From positions 62,001 to 126,000 of the forward strand of contig NZ_QAAD01000002.1 in assembly GCF_003046625.1 (NCBI RefSeq): 64,000 nt of DNA. Direction: 5' to 3'. Origin of the DNA: Mangrovibacterium marinum (GTDB lineage Bacteria; Bacteroidota; Bacteroidia; Bacteroidales; Prolixibacteraceae). Shown one piece after another: positions 26,409 through 34,960 of the stretch (its first letter is position 1; each line of letters opens with the position of its first letter). The notes beneath the pieces were generated by a model. That model was not told the origin of the DNA, did not search any database, and saw only the letters and a program-made list of their open reading frames with translations. The translations under genes and the position numbers were made by a program.

Positions 26409-26515
26409 TCTTTTATTTGTTAGAATAAGAACCCTACCCCTTTGGGAAAGTTTAAAAATAATCACTGTCTTTCGGTGAAATAAAGATTACAAAATATTTG
26501 AGAATCGATAATCGC

Positions 26516-27271
26516 ATGCATAAAATTATTTACCTAATCGCAATTATTTCAGTTCTTTCTTCTTGTAAAACTAAGTTGATTGTAACGGATTTCAAAGCGG
26601 AGAACATCGCAAATTACCAAAACATTTCAACCACCGACTCTTCATTGCTGGCCTTTGTCAATCCCTATTCAACCGAGATTAACCGGGAAATGCAAACCGT
26701 AATTGCCATAAGCGATGTTGAACTGGTTAAGAAAAAACCGGAAAGCCTGCTTACTAACTACATGGCCGACATTCTGTTATACGAAGGGCAGATCTATGCT
26801 TCCAAACATCAGGCACACCCCATTCCCGAGCTTGCCTACCTGAACTACGGAGGGCTTAGAACCGATTTACCCCGGGGAAAAATTACTGTTGGTAAAATTT
26901 TCGAACTTATGCCTTTTGAAAATGAGATGGTACTCCTTCGGCTGAAAGGTGACGATTTGAACGCCATGGCCCGGATGATTGCCGCCAAAGGAGGCGACAG
27001 CGTGGCCGGCATCACCCTGACAATAAAAGACGGTAAGCCCGGCTTGTTTTTAATCAACAATAAGCCGGTGCAGAATAACAAAGAATACTGGATCGTTACC
27101 AACGACTATGTAGCCAACGGAGGCGATAATATGACGATGTTCGGGAACAGAACCATGTTCATCAACACCGGCATCAAACTACGCGACTGCTTCATCAACC
27201 ATTTGCAGCGCGACTACGATGCCGGGAAAATAATTTCACCTAAACTAGACGGGAGGATCAGCCATGAGTAG
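26516..27271 (+). CDS. 5'-nucleotidase C-terminal domain lipoprotein
   Basis: A 251-residue protein from Met 26516, with a lipobox (VLSSC, Cys about residue 17). It then carries only the C-terminal, substrate-specificity domain of UshA-type 5'-nucleotidases: NYMADILL, ELAYLNYGGLRTDLPRGKITVGKIFELMPFENEMV, and IVTNDYVANGGDNMTMF. The catalytic metallophosphatase half is encoded by the next gene, overlapping by 8 nt. The two halves of one enzyme are therefore split and stand in reversed order. They probably assemble in the periplasm. Confidence 0.9.
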   Translation: MHKIIYLIAIISVLSSCKTKLIVTDFKAENIANYQNISTTDSSLLAFVNPYSTEINREMQTVIAISDVELVKKKPESLLTNYMADILLYEGQIYASKHQAHPIPELAYLNYGGLRTDLPRGKITVGKIFELMPFENEMVLLRLKGDDLNAMARMIAAKGGDSVAGITLTIKDGKPGLFLINNKPVQNNKEYWIVTNDYVANGGDNMTMFGNRTMFINTGIKLRDCFINHLQRDYDAGKIISPKLDGRISHE

Positions 27272-28187
27272 CAGAAGACGATTTTTAAAACAGTTAGCCG
27301 CAGCAACGGCTGGCGCAGGTATCCTGAGCATCCCCCAACAGGTTCTTGCTCATAAAGGGCTCAAAAAACTAACAATCCTGCATACCAACGATATTCATTC
27401 GCATATCGACCCGTTTTCGCCAAGCAACCCAAGCTATGCCGGCAAAGGAGGGCTGGCGCGTATGTCGGGTTTGATTCAGCAAATCAGACAGCAGGAAGAA
27501 AATGTGCTGCTGCTCGACTCGGGCGATATGTTTCAGGGAACACCCTACTTCAACTATTATAAAGGTGAACTCATTCTGAAGGTGATGTCGGAAATGGGCT
27601 ACGAAGGTTCCACCCTGGGGAATCATGAGTTCGACAATGGACTGGACGCCTTGAACAATGCGCTGGATCATGCCAAATTCCCGTTTATCAACAGCAACTA
27701 CGATTTCTCACAAACCAAGCTTTACGACCGCTTCAACCGCTATGTTGTTTACCGGAAAAATGGAATTAAAATCGGGGTGTACGGCTTGGGCATTGAACTG
27801 CAAGGGTTGGTGAGTAACAGCAATTACGAAGGAACCATTTACAACGACCCGGTGGAAGTGGCACGCGAAATGGAAGGCTTCCTGAAGCTGAACAAACAAT
27901 GCGATCTGGTGATTTGCCTGTCGCACCTGGGATACCGATACGAAAGCAATAAAATATCGGACGTTCGTCTGGCGGCCGAAACCCGATATACCGACCTGAT
28001 TTTGGGAGGACACACGCACAGCTTCCTCGACAAACCGGTGCAGGTAAAAAACGCCGATGGCAATCCCGTTATCATCAACCAGGCTGGCTGGGGAGGCATG
28101 GTGCTGGGCCGCCTGGACTTCTATTTTGATGCGGCCGCAAAACAAGCTCCCCTGGCCTACTACGAGGCAATACCCAACCAGGCATGA
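27264..28187 (+). CDS. 5'-nucleotidase metallophosphatase domain protein, Tat-type signal
   Basis: A 307-residue protein starting MSSRRRFLKQLAAATAGAG, a twin-arginine signal. The metallophosphoesterase motifs follow: ILHTNDIHSHIDP, LLDSGDMFQGTPY, TLGNHEFDNG, ICLSHLGY and GGHTHSF, which hold the two-metal site. It is the catalytic domain of a UshA/5'-nucleotidase without the C-terminal domain, which the preceding gene supplies. Tat export implies folding and metal loading in the cytoplasm. It overlaps lnt by 4 nt. Confidence 0.92.
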   Translation: MSSRRRFLKQLAAATAGAGILSIPQQVLAHKGLKKLTILHTNDIHSHIDPFSPSNPSYAGKGGLARMSGLIQQIRQQEENVLLLDSGDMFQGTPYFNYYKGELILKVMSEMGYEGSTLGNHEFDNGLDALNNALDHAKFPFINSNYDFSQTKLYDRFNRYVVYRKNGIKIGVYGLGIELQGLVSNSNYEGTIYNDPVEVAREMEGFLKLNKQCDLVICLSHLGYRYESNKISDVRLAAETRYTDLILGGHTHSFLDKPVQVKNADGNPVIINQAGWGGMVLGRLDFYFDAAAKQAPLAYYEAIPNQA

Positions 28188-29776
28188 ACCAACAACTAAA
28201 AAACCTGCTGTTAACAGGGCTGGCTGCCCTGCTGCTGAGTCTCCCCTGGCTGGGAATTGCTCCCGGCTGGCTGCTGCTGGGTGCATTGGTCCCCCTGTTT
28301 ATTCTGGAAGACGAGCTCGAACGAGCACATCCATTCAATCCCTACCTGATTTTCAATTACGCCTTTGCCGCCTTTTGGCTTTGGCACCTGATAACCGTAT
28401 GGTGGGTTCTAAAAGTAACCCTATGGGGTATTCTGTTTCTGTCAACGGCCAATGCCGGCATCATGGCTGCTATATGGTGGTTCTTCTCCCGGATGAAAAA
28501 GCGGCACAACCGCCAACTGGCCAACATAGCCCTTATCGCGCTATGGTTGTCGTTCGAGTTTCTGCACCACCGCTGGGAAATCGAGTGGCCCTGGCTATGC
28601 CTGGGAAACGGCTTGGCCGCTCAAAACAAAATTATCCAATGGTACGAGCTAACAGGGATGGCCGGAGGAAGCCTATGGATCCTCTTGTCGAATATACTGA
28701 TCTTTTCGGGCTGGAAAAAACTGAAAGCGCGGCAATATCTGCTAACGATGGGATACAGTCTGCTGTTGCTCCTTCTCATTGGTCTTCCGCTAATGTGGTC
28801 ACTACACCGGTACGCAAACTATGCCGAAGAAGGAAAATCGATCGAGCTGGCCGTGCTGCAACCCAACATCGATCCGTTTACTGAAAAGTTTAGCGGGATG
28901 ACCGCCCGCGAGCAACTTACCATTCTTTTACACCTGAGCGACTCGGTTGTAAGTCCCCAAACACAATACGTTGTGGCACCCGAAACCTGCCTGCCCGAAC
29001 TCGATGAAGACAACCGGCTGGCTGAAAATCCGTTTATCCGCCCCTTTGTTGGCCGGGCAAAACAAGCACCCCGCCTGAACTTTATCCTGGGCGCCATGAG
29101 CCGCAAGCAAGTGAACACCAGCGCAGCCCTTCCGGCAGCGGCCCGGTACGACAGCGTGAAAAAACAGTGGTACGAACTATACAACTCGGCCCTGCAAGTG
29201 GGAAGCGCCGACACAATCGCCATCTATCACAAAAGTATTCTGGTTGCCGGAGTCGAAAAAATGCCCTTCCAACGCTATTTCCGGTTTCTACAATCTCTTA
29301 GTCTGGATTTGGGCGGCACCACAGGCAGCCTGGGGATTCAACAAAGCCCCACCGTATTTGAAGCGACGCACCGGGTAGCACCGGTCATTTGCTTCGAATC
29401 GCTCTTTGGGCAACACCTGACGGCGTTTGTAAAAAAAGGCGCGCAGTTTCTGGCCGTTATCACCAACGACGGCTGGCTTCCTCAACCATCCGGCTACCGG
29501 CAGCATCTGCACATCAGCCGAATACGGGCTATCGAATGCCGCAGAAGTGTCGTCCGCTCTGCCAACACGGGCATTTCGGCAATCATCAACCAACGAGGCG
29601 ATGTCGTTCAGCAAACACTATGGAAGCAACGAACAGCCTTTCGCGGAACCATTCATCTCAACGATCAACTAAGCTTCTATGTGAAATACGGTGATTATAT
29701 CGGGCGCATTGCGCTCTTTACGGGAAGTTTATTGCTACTCTATTTCATAAGCGGTAGCATTATGCGAAAACAATAA
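28184..29776 (+). CDS. lnt: Apolipoprotein N-acyltransferase
   Basis: A 530-residue inner-membrane enzyme that adds the third acyl chain to lipoproteins. About six N-terminal transmembrane helices (residues 8-215) precede a nitrilase-like domain. The triad is Glu in VVAPETCLPE, Lys in YHKSILVAGVEKMPF, and Cys in PVICFESLFG. A last helix (IALFTGSLLLLYFI) anchors the C-terminus. It ends a three-gene operon with the split 5'-nucleotidase, whose first gene is itself a lipoprotein. Confidence 0.94.
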   Translation: MNQQLKNLLLTGLAALLLSLPWLGIAPGWLLLGALVPLFILEDELERAHPFNPYLIFNYAFAAFWLWHLITVWWVLKVTLWGILFLSTANAGIMAAIWWFFSRMKKRHNRQLANIALIALWLSFEFLHHRWEIEWPWLCLGNGLAAQNKIIQWYELTGMAGGSLWILLSNILIFSGWKKLKARQYLLTMGYSLLLLLLIGLPLMWSLHRYANYAEEGKSIELAVLQPNIDPFTEKFSGMTAREQLTILLHLSDSVVSPQTQYVVAPETCLPELDEDNRLAENPFIRPFVGRAKQAPRLNFILGAMSRKQVNTSAALPAAARYDSVKKQWYELYNSALQVGSADTIAIYHKSILVAGVEKMPFQRYFRFLQSLSLDLGGTTGSLGIQQSPTVFEATHRVAPVICFESLFGQHLTAFVKKGAQFLAVITNDGWLPQPSGYRQHLHISRIRAIECRRSVVRSANTGISAIINQRGDVVQQTLWKQRTAFRGTIHLNDQLSFYVKYGDYIGRIALFTGSLLLLYFISGSIMRKQ

Positions 29777-30231
29777 AAAAATCCGCACTAATTCGATTGC
29801 GCAAAATCCCTGAACTACAGGATTTGAGTGCCGGAATGATCAAACTTCCACCGGTAGCGAACTACTCACCCCGATATTGATCGGGACTACAAGGCCTGTT
29901 TTTACTTTCCTAAAGCTTTCTCGGTTTAATGTAAACTGTTGAATTTGCCAATAATGAACTAATGCGGAAATATCTTTGTGTTAGAACGTTTTCTTGATTC
30001 AAAGATAGCTGCAATCGCCCTGTTCTGCAAGCAAAATAGCGGTTTTTATAACATCGAAGCGTTATCTGACTGATTTATAACGCCATCTTTTTAAAAGCCG
30101 CTCTTACGTAAAACAAAGCCTGATTTTTACCGTAAAAAAGCCGTTTAAAAATATTTCAAATTCTTTCAAACTGAAACTCAGCAAGCTCCTCTTCAATTCA
30201 GAAAAAAGTGCGTTTTTTTTACATTGTTTGT
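29777..30231. other. Non-coding A/T-rich gap between lnt and the tRNA promoter
   Basis: About 455 nt with no supportable gene. It contains a hairpin CCCGAT/ATCGGG at 29870-29885 with a 4-nt loop. A second, weaker hairpin AAATCC/GGATTT lies just after the lnt stop. Neither has an immediate T run, so I do not call a terminator. Long T and A tracts fill the second half. Confidence 0.5.
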
Positions 30232-30262
30232 TTTGCAGAAGTAAAAACTAGTTCTATATTTG
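30232..30262 (+). promoter_or_regulatory. Promoter of the tRNA-Ser/tRNA-Pro unit
   Basis: TTTG at 30232-30235, a 19-nt spacer, then TATATTTG at 30255-30262, a textbook Bacteroidota promoter. A/T-rich DNA precedes it. It lies 86 nt before tRNA-Ser. Confidence 0.8.
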
Positions 30263-30347
30263 CACCGCATTCAGAGAGAAACACACCGCATGAATGCTGA
30301 GTTCTAGAAGAGATTGAAGGAGAAAGACATTTAGTCACGATATTTCA

Positions 30348-30437
<90 letters not shown>

Positions 30438-30452
30438 GTTCAATTATACTTT

Positions 30453-30527
30453 CGGGATGTAGCGCAGTCCGGTTAGCGCACCTGCTTTGGGAGCAGGGGG
30501 TCCCAGGTTCGAATCCTGGTATCCCGA
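30453..30527 (+). tRNA. tRNA-Pro (TGG)
   Basis: 75 nt. Acceptor CGGGATG/TATCCCG (one G-T pair), anticodon stem CCTGC/GCAGG around TTTGGGA, anticodon TGG. T arm CCAGGTTCGAATCCTGG. Only 16 nt separate it from tRNA-Ser, so both come from one transcript. It marks the left edge of the accessory island. Confidence 0.96.
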
Positions 30528-30537
30528 CACTAAAAAT

Positions 30538-30577
30538 AAAGGAGTTAGACGAAAGTTTAGCTCCTTTTGTTTTTTGT
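30538..30577 (+). terminator. Terminator of the tRNA transcript
   Basis: AAAGGAG (30538-30544) pairs with CTCCTTT (30561-30567), partly extended by TTA/TAG inside, followed by TTGTTTTTTG. It lies 10 nt after tRNA-Pro. Its T-rich side touches the 3' end of the hipA fragment on the opposite strand. Confidence 0.7.
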
Positions 30578-30581
30578 ACGG

Positions 30582-30752
30582 TTAAAACGTAGGGCTAAAT
30601 TTATCCTCTTGCGAGTTAATCCATTCTACATCATACGAAAAACTAAATGCCTTCCGTCCTTTTGCCTGCTGTGCCGATAATGTTCCAATACATTTAGGAG
30701 ATTTCATACCTTTCCAATCGGCATACACCCATATATCTGTCCTGTCTGCCAT
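30582..30752 (-). pseudogene. Truncated HipA-type toxin N-terminal fragment
   Basis: An open frame of 56 codons starting MADRTDIWVYADWKGMKSPK and continuing LIGTL-like CIGTLSAQQAKGRKAFSFSYDVEWI, which matches the N-terminal subdomain-1 of HipA kinases (full proteins are about 400 residues). It then ends at TAA 30584-30582, in the terminator of the tRNA unit. The kinase core is missing. It begins 2 nt after the stop of an antitoxin-like fragment, the usual hipB-hipA layout. Deletion at the tRNA-side border is the likely cause. Confidence 0.6.
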
Positions 30753-30754
30753 CT

Positions 30755-30856
30755 CTATTTTCCGATTAACTTTAAATTCTGCAACTTTCTTCCAAATTCG
30801 TCATCAGCTGCCAGCTTCAGGAAGTCATCCTGCAAACCCAGTACCCGGAAAACATT
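30755..30856 (-). pseudogene. HipB-like antitoxin C-terminal fragment
   Basis: The frame reads FRVLGLQDDFLKLAADDEFG then RKLQNLKLIGK and stops at 30757-30755. This resembles the C-terminal tail of helix-turn-helix antitoxins found directly upstream of hipA-like genes. Upstream in the same frame is an in-frame TGA and no start codon, so the helix-turn-helix part is lost or shifted. An alternative frame starts at an ATG further up (MAVFVDNKQQDENL) and may be the detached N-terminus. Confidence 0.45.
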
Positions 30857-31172
30857 AAATTTTCATCTTGTTGTTTATTATCAACAAATACAGCCATAAC
30901 GTTTCCAATAAACAACATTGATTAAAATTCAAGAGGAGCTCTGTATTTCAGATTTAGGCTGATAATAAACAAGCTGCCAAGAAATACTGGAATCTCAAAC
31001 AAAAATATTTCAATTACGGCCTATCACAGTAAATGTGACAATTCACGAATAAATTCAACACTTATTGCGATTGCAAACAACAAAACAACAATTGTATTGT
31101 CGATTGAAAACGACCGAATTTTTAGTTGATTACCTATCAAAGAGCTTAATAACTGGAAATCATCTCAGGAGA
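30857..31172. other. Gap without a supportable gene inside the island
   Basis: About 315 nt of A/T-rich DNA with only short open frames. The 5' remnant of the antitoxin fragment (minus strand, ATG about 30895) lies at its left. I see nothing else in it. Confidence 0.4.
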
Positions 31173-31847
31173 CTATTCATCCTGAAAAGCATATTGCCAC
31201 CTTTTGTATGGGTTATCAAAATTGACTTCTGATGGATTAAACGTCTCAGGACTCCATCCTTCGCCAACCCAAGCCTTCATCTCGTCGTATTCGTCATGAT
31301 CCGGATTAGTCAGCACCGACAGTACATTTTCATACCCATGGATACCTCCGCAATCTTCCGGCGGGCAAGCCCGTTCCCCTTCCAGGCATATCGGATATTT
31401 CGTCATAGGATTGCAGTACAAATATCCCTCCAGCATGACGGTATGAATCCAACCGTCACCATAATCATATTCATAAGTAGCTTGAACGCCTAAATCATTA
31501 AAATAGGTTGTAGTCAGTATTTCCCAACCAGGAAAAACTTCCGGCAATTCCCCGAATCCTGAAAAATCAGGAATACCTATCCGAACGGCCTTCCGTTTCC
31601 CTTTACCTTTTATCTCAAAGTGATGCAAGTGACAATCCTTCCATCCCATAGCATCCTGAATGGCGACATGCAAATCCCAGAAGTTGTAATTCGCTGGAAC
31701 CTGTATCCGTCTCCAGATTTTGGGAGTAATACCCTTCATTTCAACCAGAAACTGCAATACATGGTGTTTTGAACCGGAATCGGGAAATCTGAGATAATTC
31801 AATCGGTAACCTTGCGCTTCAAAATTTTTTTCAAATTGACTTGCCAT
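31173..31847 (-). CDS. Plasmid pRiA4b ORF-3-like protein
   Basis: A 224-residue soluble protein with the pRiA4b ORF-3 pattern: LQFLVEMKGITPKIWRRIQVPANYNFWDLHVAIQDAMGWKDCHLHHF (residues 30-78), YEYDYGDGWIHTVMLE (about 125-140) and ACPPEDCGGIHGYENVL (about 160-176). The last segment holds two Cys and a His. The family is common on plasmids and other mobile DNA; its function is unknown. It is consistent with an accessory island. Confidence 0.88.
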   Translation of the reverse strand: MASQFEKNFEAQGYRLNYLRFPDSGSKHHVLQFLVEMKGITPKIWRRIQVPANYNFWDLHVAIQDAMGWKDCHLHHFEIKGKGKRKAVRIGIPDFSGFGELPEVFPGWEILTTTYFNDLGVQATYEYDYGDGWIHTVMLEGYLYCNPMTKYPICLEGERACPPEDCGGIHGYENVLSVLTNPDHDEYDEMKAWVGEGWSPETFNPSEVNFDNPYKRWQYAFQDE

Positions 31848-31911
31848 AGTGATCTGGAAATAAGTGGAATATTTTTGACTAAATTACTTCAAAATATGTG
31901 ATTAAGCTTTT

Positions 31912-32316
31912 CTATGCCTTGCGAATACCGGGGCTGTTTTCTCTTAATTCAGGAACTCTTTCAACATCGACATAATGAGTTGAATAGTTGTCCTCAATCT
32001 TTTTGTCGCCTGATTTGCTAAATCGCAACCTTCGTTTAATTCCTTTACCGAATTGATCGTAGGCTGTCCATGAGGACTTTAAATTCAGCTCTATCGCGTA
32101 GGTTCTAATCAGCCTGTTAATAAAAGTCAGCTTACCCAAGTTTGTTTTGCAGACTTTTTCAAGGTACTCAACACGCCCACGCCGCCAATCTTCGTAATTC
32201 CCCTGGGACAGATATCCCAATTGCATTAGTACATCTATCGAACAAACATATCCTTTTTCATAACGATTTGAATGAACCAATCTTTTGACCTCTTTTTCTA
32301 AAGCTGCATTATTCAT
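31912..32316 (-). CDS. Hypothetical protein
   Basis: A 134-residue basic protein with no signal peptide or membrane segment. It has a recognisable block GYLSQGNYEDWRRGRVEYLEKVCKTN (residues 34-59) that looks like a conserved helical module, and a basic C-terminal half. I do not know a function. Its start overlaps the stop of a 27-codon open frame (32313-32396), so it may belong to a short operon with the fragment at 32383-32505. Confidence 0.6.
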   Translation of the reverse strand: MNNAALEKEVKRLVHSNRYEKGYVCSIDVLMQLGYLSQGNYEDWRRGRVEYLEKVCKTNLGKLTFINRLIRTYAIELNLKSSWTAYDQFGKGIKRRLRFSKSGDKKIEDNYSTHYVDVERVPELRENSPGIRKA

Positions 32317-32382
32317 TGGAAATCCTGTTCGTTTGAATCAACTTGCTCTTTAACCCAATCAACGTAACGCATTTTCTTGAAA

Positions 32383-32505
32383 TCAAAGCCAATCATCAAA
32401 ATTGGGCAATATCTTTATATCTGCGGTTTTAAGATTGAAGTAACATCTCATCCCGCAATCCAGGTAATCCGCAATCTCTTCTAGCTGTTTTTCTGTGGGT
32501 TTCAT
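32383..32505 (-). CDS. Small ORF, possibly a truncated gene
   Basis: A 40-residue frame MKPTEKQLEEIADYLDCGMR continuing CYFNLKTADIKILPNFDDWL. The sequence has the look of the start of a UPF0158-like small protein (LDCGMRCYFNLKT...IKILPNFDDW), but stops early. A second frame (32313-32396, MIGFDFKKMRYVDWVKEQVD...) overlaps it and runs to the next gene, so a frameshift may have split one gene. Low confidence. Confidence 0.35.
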   Translation of the reverse strand: MKPTEKQLEEIADYLDCGMRCYFNLKTADIKILPNFDDWL

Positions 32506-32548
32506 GAATTTAACCGATTTGCAGGTTTCGAATCATCTATTGCGAAGA

Positions 32549-33529
32549 CTATCTGTTTCGGTTTAATATAGTTACCACCAGACGTTTTACAATATCATCT
32601 TCTTCAGTCTTGCTCGTAGCAATAAACAAAGTCAAAGCAGCCAAGGTATTGTTATCGATAATTGGTGTTCGGTCAGGCTTCAACAGCGCATTGTTTTGTT
32701 CTAAAAAATAGACAAAACAAGCTGCAGCTATTCGCTTATTTCCATCTACAAATGAATGGTTTTTTGTAATAAAATAAAGGAGATTAGCAGCTTTTTCTTC
32801 AAGTGTCGGATATAGTTCAACATCGCCAAAGCTCTGACCAATTTGAGCGATTGAGCTTTGAAAGCTATCATCCTTGGGTTGCGCAAATACATCTGATTCA
32901 AAATCAGAATACATTTCATGAATCAAATCTATATAGTCATTAAACGAAGGATAGATGAAATCCTGCGTTATCGTCCCTGCTGTATCCAGTCTCTCATGGT
33001 CATAGTCATCCAACAATGCCAAACCTTTCGAAAACAATTGAAAAACGGCCCGATTTTCATCGTTGGTGGCTTCCTCTATAGCACGGCTTACAATTCGTAT
33101 TCCTGCTTTTAGATATTCTACTTCCTGTTGTTTCTGAGCCAAGCGCTTTTCATTTATAGCGTAGCCCTTTACGAGATAGTCTTTTAAACGTTGAGTCGCC
33201 CATTGGCGAAATTGTGTTCCTTGAACTGACTTAACCCGATAGCCGACAGAAATGATGACATCGAGATTATAAAATTCAGTTTCAGTTAACTGCTCTTTTC
33301 CTTTAATAGCGCCATGTTGAGTGGTATGTGCAAATTTTGCACATACCAAGTCTTTTTCCAACTCACCCTCCTTGAAGACATTACTGATATGTCGAGAAAT
33401 GACGGTTCGATCACGGCTAAACAGCGAAGCCAGCTGTCTCTGGTTAAGCCAAACCGTTTCGTTATCAAACAAAACATTAAGCTCTGTCTGATTATCACCT
33501 GTTTTATATATCTCGAATTTGCTTTCCAT
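32549..33529 (-). CDS. RhuM-Fic protein
   Basis: A 326-residue protein with two parts. The N-terminal ~190 residues are the RhuM/virulence-protein module: VWLNQRQLASLFSRDRTVIS, FAHTTQHGAIKGKEQLTETE, YNLDVIISVGYRVKSVQGTQFRQWATQRL. The C-terminal part is a Fic/Doc domain with the motif HSFVDGNKRIAAACFVYFL (HxFxDGNKR). Fic proteins transfer AMP or phosphate to target proteins. The active-site His and the Arg/Lys are present, so it looks catalytically competent. It is typical of islands and may work as a toxin or defence factor; no antitoxin is obvious next to it. Confidence 0.88.
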   Translation of the reverse strand: MESKFEIYKTGDNQTELNVLFDNETVWLNQRQLASLFSRDRTVISRHISNVFKEGELEKDLVCAKFAHTTQHGAIKGKEQLTETEFYNLDVIISVGYRVKSVQGTQFRQWATQRLKDYLVKGYAINEKRLAQKQQEVEYLKAGIRIVSRAIEEATNDENRAVFQLFSKGLALLDDYDHERLDTAGTITQDFIYPSFNDYIDLIHEMYSDFESDVFAQPKDDSFQSSIAQIGQSFGDVELYPTLEEKAANLLYFITKNHSFVDGNKRIAAACFVYFLEQNNALLKPDRTPIIDNNTLAALTLFIATSKTEEDDIVKRLVVTILNRNR

Positions 33530-33622
33530 ATTACAAACTTATATGAACTTGCCCGAAATTACATCAATAAACCTGGTTAATATCCAAGAGTATATTACAG
33601 CTAAAGAGACAATATTGTAGGT

Positions 33623-34537
33623 TTACATTCTCCTTCCCCTTTTATTCCGCTTCATTTGTTTGTGCCTATTGAGCTTTCCCGTGGCCGCTTCATCATCCTT
33701 ACCGTATTGATAAACCAAAGCCTTCAGCAGTTCTCTTTTAAAATTCTCCGGGAAACCGATCTTCTGATTCATAACGAACTTGACTTCGTGACCCAAATTC
33801 CTCTCAGCATAAAAATTAGGACGTTCCTCAAATTCCGAAAGCCGGATCGGATAGCGAACCGGATTACCGGTTCCATCAGTCACAAAAGCAGCATAACCCC
33901 TTCCGAATGGTCGGATCTCGATGTCAAACATTTTCAGCGCCTCATCATACATCGCTTTTGATCTGATAAAATCCATTTGATTGAGCTGCCCAAATAAACT
34001 CTCCAGGTTTTGCTTCAGGTTTCTGCTGGAGCCGGAAAAGCGATAGTTTAACTTCTGTGGATTTTCTTCTTTGGTGAGCCCATATTTCTGTTCCAGGGAC
34101 TTGATAAATCGTTGCGTTTTTTCACGCTCATAATTGTCTTTGATTTTTTTGCCGGTATCACAATCGATACGGGTAGAAACAATATGAAAATGTATCCGGT
34201 CAATATCGGCATGTTTGTACACCAGGTACGGCTGATTCCCATAGCCCAGGTGTTCCATTAACTTACTAATCTCATTTCTGATACCGGTATCACCCAAACG
34301 AACCAAATCGCTCACAGTCGGATTCACTGAAATATGCAGCCCCGGCTTTTTAACCCGGGTATTGCGCTCTTCGATCTCCTCAAAGATCCGGTACCGGTCA
34401 TTCTTGTCTCCAAGGAACGGATTCATAACCGGCATATTCTGACTGTGATAAAAACTCGCTTTCTGCCTCTCTACCTTCCGTTCGTTGTAAAACAAAGCGT
34501 TTTTCGTAGTGCAGGCCTGGTGGATTTTAATAACCAT
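33623..34537 (-). CDS. mobA: Relaxase/mobilization nuclease
   Basis: A 304-residue relaxase of the MobA/VirD2-like type found on Bacteroidota mobilizable elements. Near the N-terminus there are several Tyr (NALFYNERKVERQ, SFYHSQNM) that could be the nicking residue. GLHISVNPTVSD follows (about residues 97-108), then the metal-binding HADIDRIHFHIVSTRID with the HxH motif. The C-terminus is strongly basic (KRNKRGRRM). It nicks oriT and leads the strand into the recipient using another element's transfer machinery. It starts 23 nt after mobC. Confidence 0.9.
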   Translation of the reverse strand: MVIKIHQACTTKNALFYNERKVERQKASFYHSQNMPVMNPFLGDKNDRYRIFEEIEERNTRVKKPGLHISVNPTVSDLVRLGDTGIRNEISKLMEHLGYGNQPYLVYKHADIDRIHFHIVSTRIDCDTGKKIKDNYEREKTQRFIKSLEQKYGLTKEENPQKLNYRFSGSSRNLKQNLESLFGQLNQMDFIRSKAMYDEALKMFDIEIRPFGRGYAAFVTDGTGNPVRYPIRLSEFEERPNFYAERNLGHEVKFVMNQKIGFPENFKRELLKALVYQYGKDDEAATGKLNRHKQMKRNKRGRRM

Positions 34538-34560
34538 GATGACTCCTCCCCTTTTGTCAA

Positions 34561-34929
34561 TTACCTCAAATGCTTTTGCAAAAGAATCAGACAGTCTCGC
34601 ATCCTGTCAAAGGCCTGTTTCAGCAGTTGCCGGTCCTGATCACTCACCCGGTAACCGGAAAAGGAGTTCATGTGTTTGGAAAGCTGGTTCATGTTCACAC
34701 CGATCTTGTTGAGCTCGTAGTCCAGACTCTTTAACTGATTTGCAGTCTCTGCATCCAGGGAAATCTGTCTGCTATCTACTGTCCTAAAGACCCGGCTGCG
34801 CAAAAAGTCACTCATGCAAGGATATTTCCCCCGTTTGGCCAACGCTCGTAAGCGAAGCTTCTCTTCCCGGGTTAACCGGATAAGCAGCATTTCACTACGG
34901 GCTTCTTTATCGTCTAATCTGGGGCGCAT
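34561..34929 (-). CDS. mobC: Plasmid mobilization relaxosome protein
   Basis: A 122-residue basic, helical DNA-binding protein with the MobC pattern: ARSEMLLIRLTREEKLRLRALAKRGKYPCMSDFLRSRVF (ribbon-helix-helix-like, residues 10-50) and SLDYELNKIGVNMNQLSKHMN (about 70-90). It helps the relaxase melt oriT. Located directly upstream of mobA and directly downstream of the oriT-like structure. Confidence 0.9.
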   Translation of the reverse strand: MRPRLDDKEARSEMLLIRLTREEKLRLRALAKRGKYPCMSDFLRSRVFRTVDSRQISLDAETANQLKSLDYELNKIGVNMNQLSKHMNSFSGYRVSDQDRQLLKQAFDRMRDCLILLQKHLR

Positions 34930-34960
34930 AAGTAACTTTATTGGTTGCTAACGGAATTTT

